Below the pieces are notes generated by a model. The model searched no databases, had not been told where the DNA came from, and worked only from the letters and a program-made list of their open reading frames with translations. DNA of 64,000 nt. It comes from Gammaproteobacteria bacterium. Lineage in GTDB: Bacteria; Pseudomonadota; Gammaproteobacteria; Competibacterales; Competibacteraceae. The position numbers and the translations under genes are program-made. How positions within the stretch are numbered: the stretch's first letter is position 1; each line of letters starts with the position of its first letter. The DNA is taken from the NCBI GenBank assembly GCA_024234995.1, contig JACKNF010000005.1, positions 1 to 64,000 on the forward strand, written 5' to 3'. Below are positions 17,814 to 25,989 of this stretch, piece by piece.

Positions 17814-18059
17814 TTAAGACAAGCCATACTTACGACGGAAGCGATCCACCCGTCCAGCAGTATCAACGATTTTCTGCTTACCTGTGTAAAATGGGTGAGA
17901 CTGACTAGATACTTCCACCTTAATCAACGGATATTCCTTGCCATCGGTCCATTGGATAGTCTCCTTGGCCTTCATGGTGGATCGGGTAAGGAATGTGAAG
18001 TCTGTAGAAATATCCTGGAACACGACCTCGTGGTACTGGGGATGAATGCCTTTCTTCAT
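17814..18059 (-). CDS. rpmE2: 50S ribosomal protein L31 type B
   Basis: The 81-residue protein is a ribosomal L31 of the cysteine-free type B: it begins MKKGIHPQYHEVVFQD and contains SQSHPFYTGKQKIVDTAGRV. No zinc-binding Cys is present. In many bacteria this zinc-independent paralogue replaces L31 type A under zinc limitation and is Zur-controlled; no convincing Zur box is visible upstream, so here it may be the ordinary form. It is divergent from rimO and is closed by the terminator at 17737-17764. Confidence 0.95.
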   Translation of the reverse strand: MKKGIHPQYHEVVFQDISTDFTFLTRSTMKAKETIQWTDGKEYPLIKVEVSSQSHPFYTGKQKIVDTAGRVDRFRRKYGLS

Positions 18060-18197
18060 GGCGGATGAAATCCTAAAAAAACAGTTGGATGAGCGATATC
18101 AAGCTGCCGTCAGCGACACTGAGATGCTGATTGGACGGTTAATAGTATAATCTAGCGGTTTTCGGGGTTGACCCGCAAGTTATGAGTGTGAATAGAT

Positions 18198-19553
18198 GTG
18201 ATCTTGAGCAACAATCAATCTTTAAAGGATCGCGAACCAAGAGTCGGCTTTATTAGCCTAGGCTGTCCGAAAGCGCTGGTGGATTCCGAACAGATCCTGA
18301 CTCGATTACGCACCGAGGGTTACGGTATTGCACCGAGCTACGAAGCAGCCGATTTGGTGATCGTCAACACATGCGGCTTCATTGACGCAGCAGTGGCCGA
18401 GTCACTGAACGCCATTGGCGAGGCATTGACTGCAAATGGGCGAGTCATTGTCACCGGCTGCCTGGGGGCCAAGGACAATGTGGTGCGTAATCTACATCCA
18501 AGTGTGCTGGCGGTGACCGGACCTCATGCCTGCGAGGCAGTGATGGACGCTATACACACCCATCTACCTCGACCGCATGACCCGTTCTTGGATCTGTTGC
18601 CACCACAAGGTGTCAAACTCACCCCCCGGCACTATGCCTACCTGAAAATTGCTGAGGGCTGCAACCATCGCTGCACCTTCTGCATCATTCCGCAATTGCG
18701 CGGTGACTTGGTCAGCCGCCCGGTTGGCGATGTATTGCAAGAAGCGGAGACGCTCGCGCAAGCTGGGGTCAAGGAGTTGCTGATTGTCTCCCAAGATACC
18801 AGCGCCTACGGAGTGGATGTTCGCTACCGTACTGGCTTCTGGAAAGGCCGGCCCCTGAAAACCCATCTGACACCGCTAGCTGCCGCGCTAGGCGAATTGA
18901 AGATTTGGGTACGCCTGCATTATGTCTATCCCTATCCGCAGGTGGATGAACTAATTCCATTGATGGCAGAAGGCCGGCTGCTTCCCTACTTGGACATACC
19001 ACTGCAACATGCTAGCTCACGTATTCTGAAGGCGATGAAGCGCCCCGCCAACAGCAGCAATACTCTGGAGCGCATCCGCCGCTGGCGGGCAATCTGCCCT
19101 GACCTCACCCTGCGTAGCACTTTTATCGTCGGTTTTCCTGGTGAAACCGAGGATGATTTCGCGCAATTGCTGGATTTTTTGCGCGAGGCCGAACTGGATC
19201 GAGTCGGATGCTTTACCTATTCACCGGTGGATGGCGCGACCGCTAACGCTTTGCCCGATCCAGTTCCAGAAGAGATCAAACAGGAAAGACAGGCTCAGCT
19301 GATGGAGCTTCAAGCCATGATCAGCGCCCAACGCTTGCAAAGGAGAATTGGCCAGACATTGACTGTGCTGGTCGACGCCATTAATGAGGAAGAGGGGACG
19401 GCTATTGCCCGTTCTACCGCCGATGCGCCAGAGATCGATGGCGTAGTTTACATCGAAGCAGGTGTAAAATTATCGGTCGGTGAGTTTACTAAGGTACAGA
19501 TCGTAGATGCCGATGAGCATGATCTCTATGCTGATTTGCTAAATACCCGTTGA
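18198..19553 (+). CDS. rimO: ribosomal protein S12 methylthiotransferase RimO
   Basis: This 451-residue radical-SAM enzyme adds a methylthio group to an aspartate of ribosomal protein S12. The N-terminal domain has three Cys for one [4Fe-4S] cluster (C23 in LGCPKALVDSE, C59 in NTCGF, C88 in TGCLG). The radical-SAM motif is C155-NHR-C159-TF-C162, followed by IIPQLRG. A C-terminal TRAM domain covers about the last 65 residues. It starts with GTG at 18198. A TATAAT (18146-18151) sits in the divergent region with rpmE2, but without a well-spaced -35. The downstream terminator at 19662-19701 closes the unit. Confidence 0.95.
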   Translation: MILSNNQSLKDREPRVGFISLGCPKALVDSEQILTRLRTEGYGIAPSYEAADLVIVNTCGFIDAAVAESLNAIGEALTANGRVIVTGCLGAKDNVVRNLHPSVLAVTGPHACEAVMDAIHTHLPRPHDPFLDLLPPQGVKLTPRHYAYLKIAEGCNHRCTFCIIPQLRGDLVSRPVGDVLQEAETLAQAGVKELLIVSQDTSAYGVDVRYRTGFWKGRPLKTHLTPLAAALGELKIWVRLHYVYPYPQVDELIPLMAEGRLLPYLDIPLQHASSRILKAMKRPANSSNTLERIRRWRAICPDLTLRSTFIVGFPGETEDDFAQLLDFLREAELDRVGCFTYSPVDGATANALPDPVPEEIKQERQAQLMELQAMISAQRLQRRIGQTLTVLVDAINEEEGTAIARSTADAPEIDGVVYIEAGVKLSVGEFTKVQIVDADEHDLYADLLNTR

Positions 19554-19661
19554 ACTTTTTTGGATTATCCTTATCCTAGAAGGTAAGCGTAAGCCCTTAC
19601 GCCTGTCCGCTTCCCTCCCTGAGCGGGCTATATCCGGTTGATGAAACTGGATACCATATTC

Positions 19662-19701
19662 GCCCCGGTTCCATTCCCCCTTGTAACCGGGGCTTTTTTT
19701 T
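19662..19701 (+). terminator. Rho-independent terminator after rimO
   Basis: GCCCCGGTT (19662-19670) pairs perfectly with AACCGGGGC (19685-19693) and is followed at once by eight T (19694-19701). It lies 108 bp after the rimO stop and directly upstream of the hslVU promoter, so the two units are insulated from each other. Confidence 0.92.
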
Positions 19702-19712
19702 GGCTGGATGCA

Positions 19713-19740
19713 CTTGATGATTCTGTAATCAGCTCCATTA
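19713..19740 (+). promoter_or_regulatory. candidate sigma-32 (RpoH) heat-shock promoter of hslVU
   Basis: CTTGATG (19713-19719) and CTCCATTA (19733-19740) are separated by 13 bases. This resembles the heat-shock consensus CTTGAA, spacer of 13-15, CCCCAT. The expected start would be near 19747, about 40 bases before the hslV ATG. hslVU is a known RpoH regulon member in gammaproteobacteria, which supports the reading. Confidence 0.65.
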
Positions 19741-19788
19741 CAACAACTGTGAATTGTGTACAATCTCCACAATCAGCGAGGCAGGATT

Positions 19789-20334
19789 ATGGATTCAGCA
19801 TTACACGGCACTACGGTGCTAGCTGTTCGTCGCAAGGACCAGGTGGTGATTGGCGGCGACGGACAAGTGACTTTAGGCAACACCGTCATGAAAGGTAACG
19901 CCCGCAAAGTACGGCGGCTATACCAGAATAAAATCATTGCTGGATTTGCAGGCGGTACTGCTGATGCCTTTACGCTATTCGAACGCTTCGAAGGTAAGCT
20001 GGAAAAACATAGCGGTAACTTGACCCGCGCGGCTGTGGAATTGGCCAAAGACTGGCGTACGGACCGGTTGCTACGGCGTCTGGAAGCATTGTTGATCGTC
20101 GCTGACCTTCAGGCCACACTCATTATTTCCGGCACCGGCGATGTAATCGAGCCAGAGCGCAACCTAGCTGCCATCGGCTCTGGCGGAGCCTACGCCCAAG
20201 CTGCAGCTCAAGCGTTACTAGAGCATACCGAGCTTGATGCACGAATCATTGTCGAACAGGCATTGAAAATCGCCGCCAGCATCTGCATCTACACTAACGA
20301 AAATTTAAGTTTTGAAGAACTGGCGGGCGCATGA
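19789..20334 (+). CDS. hslV: ATP-dependent protease HslV, peptidase subunit
   Basis: The 181-residue protein is the proteasome-like peptidase of the HslUV (ClpQY) protease. Processing before the double Thr in HGTTVLAVRR would expose the catalytic N-terminal threonine (T8). VVIGGDGQVTLG and the AIGSGGAYAQAAA segment are characteristic. The ATG at 19789 follows AGGCAGGA; a frame extension to 19756 is unlikely because it would cover this site. It is directly upstream of hslU, in the usual order, and lies behind a heat-shock-like promoter, so induction by misfolded-protein stress is likely. Confidence 0.97.
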   Translation: MDSALHGTTVLAVRRKDQVVIGGDGQVTLGNTVMKGNARKVRRLYQNKIIAGFAGGTADAFTLFERFEGKLEKHSGNLTRAAVELAKDWRTDRLLRRLEALLIVADLQATLIISGTGDVIEPERNLAAIGSGGAYAQAAAQALLEHTELDARIIVEQALKIAASICIYTNENLSFEELAGA

Positions 20335-20400
20335 ACCGGTGTTCGTAGCCGGTGTGTTCGTCATCCTATTTCCGCTTTACCCGTGGATGGTAGCCTTGCC

Positions 20401-21735
20401 ATGTCGGAGATGACTCCCCGAGAAATCGCCCAGGAACTGGATAAACATATCATCGGCCAGGATGCTGCCAAACGTGCCGTAGCGATTGCTCTGCGCAACC
20501 GTTGGCGCCGGATGCGGGTAAATCCGGATCTGCGCAATGAAATCACCCCTAAGAATATCTTGATGATCGGCCCAACCGGTGTCGGTAAGACTGAAATTGC
20601 CCGGAGGCTCGCCAAACTGGCCAATGCACCGTTCATCAAGGTCGAGGCCACTAAATTCACCGAAGTCGGTTATGTCGGCCGTGATGTGGAATCTATCATT
20701 CGCGACCTGATGGATGGATCGGTGAAAATGGTGCGCGAAGAGGAAATGCAAAAAGTACGGCATCTTGCTGAGGAAGCCGCCTACGAGCGGGTGTTGGACA
20801 CACTGCTGCCTCGACCACGTAGCGTTGGTTTTGCGAACGAACCAGCACCATCCGATCATTCTAGCACCCGGCAAAAGATGCGTGACCGGCTACTGAAAGG
20901 TGATCTGGATGACCGGGATATCGAAATTGAGATTTCGGTGCGGCCGGTTGGTGTGGAGATTATGGCCCCCCCTGGCATGGAAGAAATGACCAACCAGTTG
21001 CAAAGTCTGTTCCAAAATCTCAGCAATGGCCGTACACGCACCCGCAAACTGAAGGTTAAAGATGCTCTTAAGCTGTTGCAGGAAGAGGAAGCGGCTAAGA
21101 TGATCAATGAGGAAGAACTCAAGCTGCGAGCACTGGCAGCAGTGGAGCAAAATGGTATTGTATTTCTTGACGAACTCGACAAGGTCGCCAAACGTGGTGA
21201 ATACGGTGGTCCGGACGTGTCTCGCGAGGGGGTCCAGCGCGACTTACTACCGCTGGTAGAAGGCTGCACGGTATCGACTAAATACGGTATGGTACGCACT
21301 GATCATATTCTATTTATCGCCTCTGGAGCATTTCATCTAGCCAAGCCTTCAGATTTAATTCCTGAATTGCAAGGCCGTCTGCCAATCCGGGTCGAGCTGA
21401 GCGCACTAAGCACTGAGGATTTTGTGCGAATTTTGACCGAGCCAGATGCCTCACTGACCGAGCAATACATCGCCTTATTGGCAACCGAAGATCTCAAGCT
21501 AGAATTCACGATGGATGGGGTGCGGCGCATTGCTGAGGTCGCTTATCAGGTCAATGAGCGCACCGAGAATATCGGCGCTCGCCGGCTACACACGGTTATG
21601 GAGCGGTTGCTGGAAGTAGTTTCTTTCGAAGCGCCTGACCATTCCGGCGATGAGATCGTGGTTAATGGTGCCTATGTAGACACCCACCTGAGTGAACTGA
21701 TTAAGGATGAAGACCTTACCCGTTATATTCTGTAA
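20401..21735 (+). CDS. hslU: ATP-dependent protease ATPase subunit HslU
   Basis: The 444-residue AAA+ unfoldase feeds substrates into HslV. It begins MSEMTPREIAQELDKHIIGQ, followed by the Walker A GPTGVGKTE, the pore-type GYVGRDVE, and the Walker B GIVFLDELDKV. The I-domain is inserted between them, and the protein ends in the conserved hydrophobic LTRYIL needed to activate HslV. The ATG at 20401 is preferred; a GTG at 20383 would add six residues and neither has a strong ribosome binding site. It lies 66 bp after hslV, co-transcribed. Confidence 0.97.
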   Translation: MSEMTPREIAQELDKHIIGQDAAKRAVAIALRNRWRRMRVNPDLRNEITPKNILMIGPTGVGKTEIARRLAKLANAPFIKVEATKFTEVGYVGRDVESIIRDLMDGSVKMVREEEMQKVRHLAEEAAYERVLDTLLPRPRSVGFANEPAPSDHSSTRQKMRDRLLKGDLDDRDIEIEISVRPVGVEIMAPPGMEEMTNQLQSLFQNLSNGRTRTRKLKVKDALKLLQEEEAAKMINEEELKLRALAAVEQNGIVFLDELDKVAKRGEYGGPDVSREGVQRDLLPLVEGCTVSTKYGMVRTDHILFIASGAFHLAKPSDLIPELQGRLPIRVELSALSTEDFVRILTEPDASLTEQYIALLATEDLKLEFTMDGVRRIAEVAYQVNERTENIGARRLHTVMERLLEVVSFEAPDHSGDEIVVNGAYVDTHLSELIKDEDLTRYIL

Positions 21736-21754
21736 ACTCCTTCTCCTTACTAAC

Positions 21755-21778
21755 CCTTCCCCCTCACTCAGGGGAAGG
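21755..21778. terminator. hairpin after hslU
   Basis: CCTTCCCC (21755-21762) pairs perfectly with GGGGAAGG (21771-21778) around an 8-base loop, 20 bp after the hslU stop. It has no T-run, so it may only slow transcription or protect the mRNA end. It resembles the hairpin at 16201-16227. Confidence 0.35.
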
Positions 21779-21808
21779 AAAGGATTTCCATACCCTTGAG
21801 GCCTGTTC

Positions 21809-22165
21809 GTGAGCGTTCATCCAACCGAAATTAAGTTACACCAGACCTCCCGTATTCTAGAAGTTGCCTTTGAGGACGGCTCCCGTTCCCAGTTACCGTG
21901 TGAATATCTGCGGGTGTTTTCCCCTTCTGCTGAGGTGCGTGGCCACGGCCCTGGAACTGGAACGCTGGTGACTGGCAAGGAGCAGGTGAATATCACCGCC
22001 ATCGAACCAGTAGGACATTACGCCGTCAAGCTGGTATTTGATGATGGCCATGCGACCGGATTGTATTCCTGGGATGTCCTGTATGATCTGAGCGTGAATC
22101 AGGAAAGTCACTGGCAAGATTACCTGCGCCGGCTGGCCGAGACAGGCCATGAGCGCCAAGACTGA
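21809..22165 (+). CDS. DUF971 protein (gamma-butyrobetaine hydroxylase-like N-terminal domain)
   Basis: The 118-residue protein is a stand-alone DUF971 domain, the fold found at the N-terminus of gamma-butyrobetaine hydroxylases. It contains LEVAFEDGSRSQLPCEYLRV, then SPSAEVRGHG and DGHATGLYSWDVLYDL. It lacks the dioxygenase domain, so it is not itself a hydroxylase. Single-domain forms between hslU and ubiE are common in gammaproteobacteria; a link to iron-sulfur metabolism has been proposed for relatives, but I cannot support it from the sequence. It starts with GTG at 21809. Confidence 0.9.
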   Translation: MSVHPTEIKLHQTSRILEVAFEDGSRSQLPCEYLRVFSPSAEVRGHGPGTGTLVTGKEQVNITAIEPVGHYAVKLVFDDGHATGLYSWDVLYDLSVNQESHWQDYLRRLAETGHERQD

Positions 22166-22243
22166 TTTCCGTATAATCCTTCACCCCCTCCCCTCCCTTT
22201 GAAGAAAAAGCTGAGGGTGAGAGGTTAAGGCTTCCTGAGAATC

Positions 22244-22993
22244 ATGCAAAAACCTGAAACGACACATTTCGGCTATCAGACGGTGGCTGCCAACGAAAAG
22301 GCCCGCAAGGTCGCTGGTGTCTTTGATTCAGTCGCCAGCCGCTACGATCTGATGAATGACCTGATGTCACTGGGTGTTCACCGCCTGTGGAAGCGCTTTG
22401 CCGTAAGCCTTTGTGGCATTCACAGGGGCGACCGGGTACTGGACTTGGCCGGTGGTACTGGTGATCTAAGCAGCCGGTTGCTGCACATGGCCGGACCCAA
22501 GGGCTTGGTGGTATTATCAGACATTAACGCCAGCATGTTGCATGAAGGACGCAAACGGCTGGTCGATGAAGGCGCAGTAGGCAATATCGTCTACGTGCAA
22601 GCTGATGCCGAGCAACTGCCGTTTCCCGATAATACGTTCGACTGCCTGACCATCGGGTTTGGTCTACGTAACGTCACCCGCAAGGAACGGGCCTTGGAGG
22701 CGATGTACCGGACACTGAAACCGGGCGGGCGGGCTATCATCCTTGAATTTTCTCATCCCGTTGTACCCGGTTTGAAGCCGGCGTATGACCTGTATTCGTT
22801 TGCAGTATTGCCGTTTCTCGGCAAGCTGGTTGCCGGTGACACCGCCAGTTACCGCTACTTAGCCGAGTCCATCCGTATGCATCCCGATCAGAGCACTCTG
22901 TTGCACATGATGGAAGCAGCCGGCTTCGAACGCTGCCAGTACTTTAATCTGAGTAGCGGCATTGTTGCGGTACATCGTGGTTACAAATTTTGA
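22244..22993 (+). CDS. ubiE: ubiquinone/menaquinone C-methyltransferase UbiE
   Basis: The 249-residue SAM-dependent enzyme performs the C-methylation step in ubiquinone (and menaquinone) synthesis. It opens THFGYQTVAANEKARKVAGV, has the SAM motif VLDLAGGTGDLS, then the family signature FGLRNVTRKERALEAMYRTL and LKPGGRAIILEFS. Length equals the E. coli enzyme (251). The stop overlaps the ubiJ start in a TGATG arrangement, so the two are translationally coupled. It is the first gene of the ubiE-ubiJ-ubiB group. Confidence 0.97.
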   Translation: MQKPETTHFGYQTVAANEKARKVAGVFDSVASRYDLMNDLMSLGVHRLWKRFAVSLCGIHRGDRVLDLAGGTGDLSSRLLHMAGPKGLVVLSDINASMLHEGRKRLVDEGAVGNIVYVQADAEQLPFPDNTFDCLTIGFGLRNVTRKERALEAMYRTLKPGGRAIILEFSHPVVPGLKPAYDLYSFAVLPFLGKLVAGDTASYRYLAESIRMHPDQSTLLHMMEAAGFERCQYFNLSSGIVAVHRGYKF

Positions 22994-23604
22994 TGATGGC
23001 CCCAACATTCATCACTGCTGGTTTGGAGATTGCGCTGAACCGTTACCTGCGTCTTGATCCAGAAATCTTGCCATACCTAGCCGGATTGGATGGTGTGGTG
23101 GTCGCTATCGAGCCGGAAGGAATAGGCCTGACCCTCTATTTATTTCCTGGACCGGAAGGTATCCGGATAACTGACTGCTACGAAAGCAAACCTACCGTAC
23201 ACATTCGCGGCACACTACCGGTGCTGATTCGGCAATGGCGTGGTCAACCGGTCAATGGTGAAATTACCATAGAGGGCGACAGTAACGCCGGCCGGCAATT
23301 TCAGACCCTGCTAGCTCGATTGGATATCGACTGGGAAGAGCAGATCTCAAAGGTGACCGGTGATGCGCTCGCTCATGAACTCGGTACATTCTGGCGTGGA
23401 CTCCGTCAATGGGGTCAGCATACTTCTGCAACCCTCCTGCGTGACTGTAGCGAGTATCTGCAACAGGAGTTGCGTACCCTGCCGCCACACCCTGCCGTCG
23501 AATCCTTTCTAAGTGCCGTAGATATTCTGCGTGAAGATGTAGATCGGCTTGAAGCGCGCATCATTCGCTTGCGCCGGCAACTGGCCGGCGGCAACCCGAT
23601 CTAG
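22993..23604 (+). CDS. ubiJ: ubiquinone biosynthesis accessory factor UbiJ
   Basis: The 203-residue protein has an N-terminal SCP2-like lipid-binding domain (YLAGLDGVVVAIEPEGIGLT to about residue 110). The C-terminal part (about residues 165-195) is helical and probably coiled coil (DVDRLEARIIRLRRQL). UbiJ binds polyprenyl ubiquinone intermediates and, with UbiK, organises the soluble Ubi complex. Its place between ubiE and ubiB is the conserved gammaproteobacterial order. The ATG at 22993 overlaps the ubiE stop by one base; an ATG at 22996 is also possible. Confidence 0.92.
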   Translation: MMAPTFITAGLEIALNRYLRLDPEILPYLAGLDGVVVAIEPEGIGLTLYLFPGPEGIRITDCYESKPTVHIRGTLPVLIRQWRGQPVNGEITIEGDSNAGRQFQTLLARLDIDWEEQISKVTGDALAHELGTFWRGLRQWGQHTSATLLRDCSEYLQQELRTLPPHPAVESFLSAVDILREDVDRLEARIIRLRRQLAGGNPI

Positions 23605-23619
23605 CGCCTGCTCCCGCCC

Positions 23620-25308
23620 ATGCGTGCCGGAGGCATTCCCGGTCCTGCCCAACTGCTACGGTTGTTGCACATCAACCGGGTTTTGGTGCGTCACGGTCTG
23701 GACGATATTATCCTGGCCACTCATTTATTTCGACCCATTGCTTTCCTCCGGCATCTGTTGCCCTGGAACTGGATACCGCGTGAAGAATTACATCTGACGC
23801 GCGGTGAGCGCATTCGGCTGACACTGGAAGATTTGGGGCCAATTTTTGTCAAATTCGGCCAAATGCTATCCACTCGCCGCGACCTGCTCCCTGATGATAT
23901 CGCCTTAGAACTGACCAAATTACAGGACCGGGTACCGCCATTTGCGGGTGATCAAGCACGAGCAATTATCGAAAAAGCTTACCGGCAACCCCTGGAAGCG
24001 ATATTTACCAAATTCGATCTGCAACCGCTCGCATCGGCTAGTGTCGCCCAAGTCCATGTCGCTCGACTATTGAATGGCCGCGAGGTCATCGTCAAAGTAT
24101 TGCGCCCCGGTATTGAAAAAATTATCCGCCGTGACATCGAGTTGCTCTATATCATCGCTCGTCTCGCCCAGCGCTACTGGCGGGAAGGCCGCCGGTTACG
24201 GCCATTGGAAGTAGTCACCGAGTACGAGAAAACCATCTTCGACGAATTGGACCTGGTGCGCGAAGCAGCCAATGCCAGCCAGTTGCGGCATAATTTTAAG
24301 GATTCGCCAATCCTGTACGTCCCTGAAGTATTCTGGCCGGAAACCCGGCGCAATGTGTTGGTCATGGAACGGATTCATGGCATCCCCGTCGGCAATATTG
24401 CTGAGTTACAGCGGCGCGGGGTGGATATGAAGAAGCTGTCGGAACGGGGCGTGGTGGTCTTTTTCACCCAAGTATTCCGCGATAGCTTCTTCCACGCCGA
24501 TATGCATCCCGGCAATATCTTCGTCAACGCTGAAGACCCTGACGATCCTCGCTATATCGCCGTAGATTTCGGCATCATTGGTACTCTTAGCCCCACCGAT
24601 CAGCACTATCTAGCCGAGAATTTCCTGGCGTTCTTTCAACGTGACTACCGGCGGGTCGCAGAATTACATATCGAATCCGGCTGGGTGCCTCCGGAAACCC
24701 GGGTCGACGAATTCGAGTCAGCGATTCGCACCGTATCAGAACCGATCTTTGACCGGCCCCTCAAGGACATCTCTTTCGGTGGATTCCTGTTGACGCTGTT
24801 CCAGACTGCCCGCCGCTTCAACATGGAAGTACAGCCGCAATTGGTATTGCTACAGAAGACCTTGCTGAATATCGAAGGGCTGGGCCGGCAACTCGATCCA
24901 GAGTTGGATTTATGGAAAACGGCTAAGCCCTTCCTGGAAAAGTGGATGCGCGATAGGATCGGACCACGCTCGGTGCTTAATCGCATCAAGTATTACATCC
25001 CACGTTGGACAGATCAGACCCCCGATTTACCCAATATGATCTATGGCCTGCTCAAGCAGGCAAACGCCGGGGATTTAGCCGTCCGTCTGCGTAAACAAGA
25101 ACTGGACCAGTTGCGGCAGGATGTGTACCGGGCCAGCCGGCGCAATTTCCACGCGGCTGCCGGAGCAGCTCTGATCGTCAGCGCCGCTATAATTCTCGGA
25201 TTCGATGCTCAAAATGGTGTTGAATTGTGGCACGCGCCGCTGCTGAGCTGGCTGTTAGGCGGGATCGGTGTTGGTTTACTGATCAGTGCGTGGCCATGGG
25301 ATGTTTGA
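23620..25308 (+). CDS. ubiB: ubiquinone biosynthesis protein UbiB (ABC1/ADCK family)
   Basis: This 562-residue atypical protein-kinase-like ATPase assists ubiquinone synthesis at the membrane. It shows the KxGQ motif in FVKFGQMLSTRRDLLP, the Ala-rich loop in ASASVAQVHVA, the catalytic-loop equivalent FHADMHPGNIFV and the metal-binding VDFGIIG. Two hydrophobic helices at the C-terminus (about residues 510-560) anchor it in the inner membrane. It begins 15 bp after ubiJ and is the last gene of the unit. Its stop lies 11 bp from that of the convergent DJ-1 gene. E. coli UbiB has 546 residues. Confidence 0.96.
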   Translation: MRAGGIPGPAQLLRLLHINRVLVRHGLDDIILATHLFRPIAFLRHLLPWNWIPREELHLTRGERIRLTLEDLGPIFVKFGQMLSTRRDLLPDDIALELTKLQDRVPPFAGDQARAIIEKAYRQPLEAIFTKFDLQPLASASVAQVHVARLLNGREVIVKVLRPGIEKIIRRDIELLYIIARLAQRYWREGRRLRPLEVVTEYEKTIFDELDLVREAANASQLRHNFKDSPILYVPEVFWPETRRNVLVMERIHGIPVGNIAELQRRGVDMKKLSERGVVVFFTQVFRDSFFHADMHPGNIFVNAEDPDDPRYIAVDFGIIGTLSPTDQHYLAENFLAFFQRDYRRVAELHIESGWVPPETRVDEFESAIRTVSEPIFDRPLKDISFGGFLLTLFQTARRFNMEVQPQLVLLQKTLLNIEGLGRQLDPELDLWKTAKPFLEKWMRDRIGPRSVLNRIKYYIPRWTDQTPDLPNMIYGLLKQANAGDLAVRLRKQELDQLRQDVYRASRRNFHAAAGAALIVSAAIILGFDAQNGVELWHAPLLSWLLGGIGVGLLISAWPWDV

Positions 25309-25319
25309 TCGCTGCCCAT

Positions 25320-25865
25320 CTATGATCGTTGCAATGCCGCTTCCACAGTATCGCGCACCTGGCGGCCACATAGCGTTTCGATCAGGGTCAAGGCAAAATC
25401 CATCGCCGTGCCAGGGCCACGTGAAGTAATGAACGTCCCATCACGCACTACGGCAGCGCTGCTCAACCGGACACCGGCCTGATCATCAAGGATCCCTGGA
25501 TAAGCCGTGACCTCACGATTTTCGAGCAGACCCGCACTGGCCAACACCTTCGGCGCGGCGCAGATAGCCGCCACATAGCGGCCTTGTTCCGTCATCCGCT
25601 GTAGTAATGCAGAAATCCGTCGATCTGCTTCGAGCCGTTGGGCACCACCCAGGCCACCTGGCAAAACGATTAAATCGAAATCCTGGTCCAGCACTGCCTC
25701 CAAGGTCGTTTCCGGCATGATAACGACTCCGCGTGAGGCCGTTACTGGGCCATCTTCCAATCCAGCGACTGTCACGCCGGCGCCTGCCCGGCGCAACAGA
25801 TCAATAATTGTCACGGCTTCCAGTTCTTCACAACCTTGGGCGAGAGGAACAAGTACATGAACCAT
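25320..25865 (-). CDS. DJ-1/YajL family protein
   Basis: The 181-residue protein has the DJ-1/PfpI fold. The nucleophilic Cys102 in AAICAAPKVL is paired with the Glu of GCEELEAVT (13-14), and the C-terminal TSRGPGTAMDFALTLI is typical of the YajL/DJ-1 branch. Relatives protect against oxidative and glyoxal stress, and act as glyoxalase or chaperone; the deglycase activity is disputed. It is a single gene with its own upstream region of about 120 bp. Confidence 0.9.
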   Translation of the reverse strand: MVHVLVPLAQGCEELEAVTIIDLLRRAGAGVTVAGLEDGPVTASRGVVIMPETTLEAVLDQDFDLIVLPGGLGGAQRLEADRRISALLQRMTEQGRYVAAICAAPKVLASAGLLENREVTAYPGILDDQAGVRLSSAAVVRDGTFITSRGPGTAMDFALTLIETLCGRQVRDTVEAALQRS

Positions 25866-25989
25866 AGGATCGCTCCTTAAACGGACCAGCCGGTTAATTA
25901 CGTTAGGTCACGCTGAATGATTTATAAATTTTGATCATATTGGATTACCACTGTCCACACATCCAACCCACCGCCACTAGGAGATTCTT

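Noticed and set aside
18138..18152. A possible Zur box upstream of rpmE2
   Set aside because: Only partial dyad symmetry around GGTTAATAGTATAATC; too far from the known consensus.
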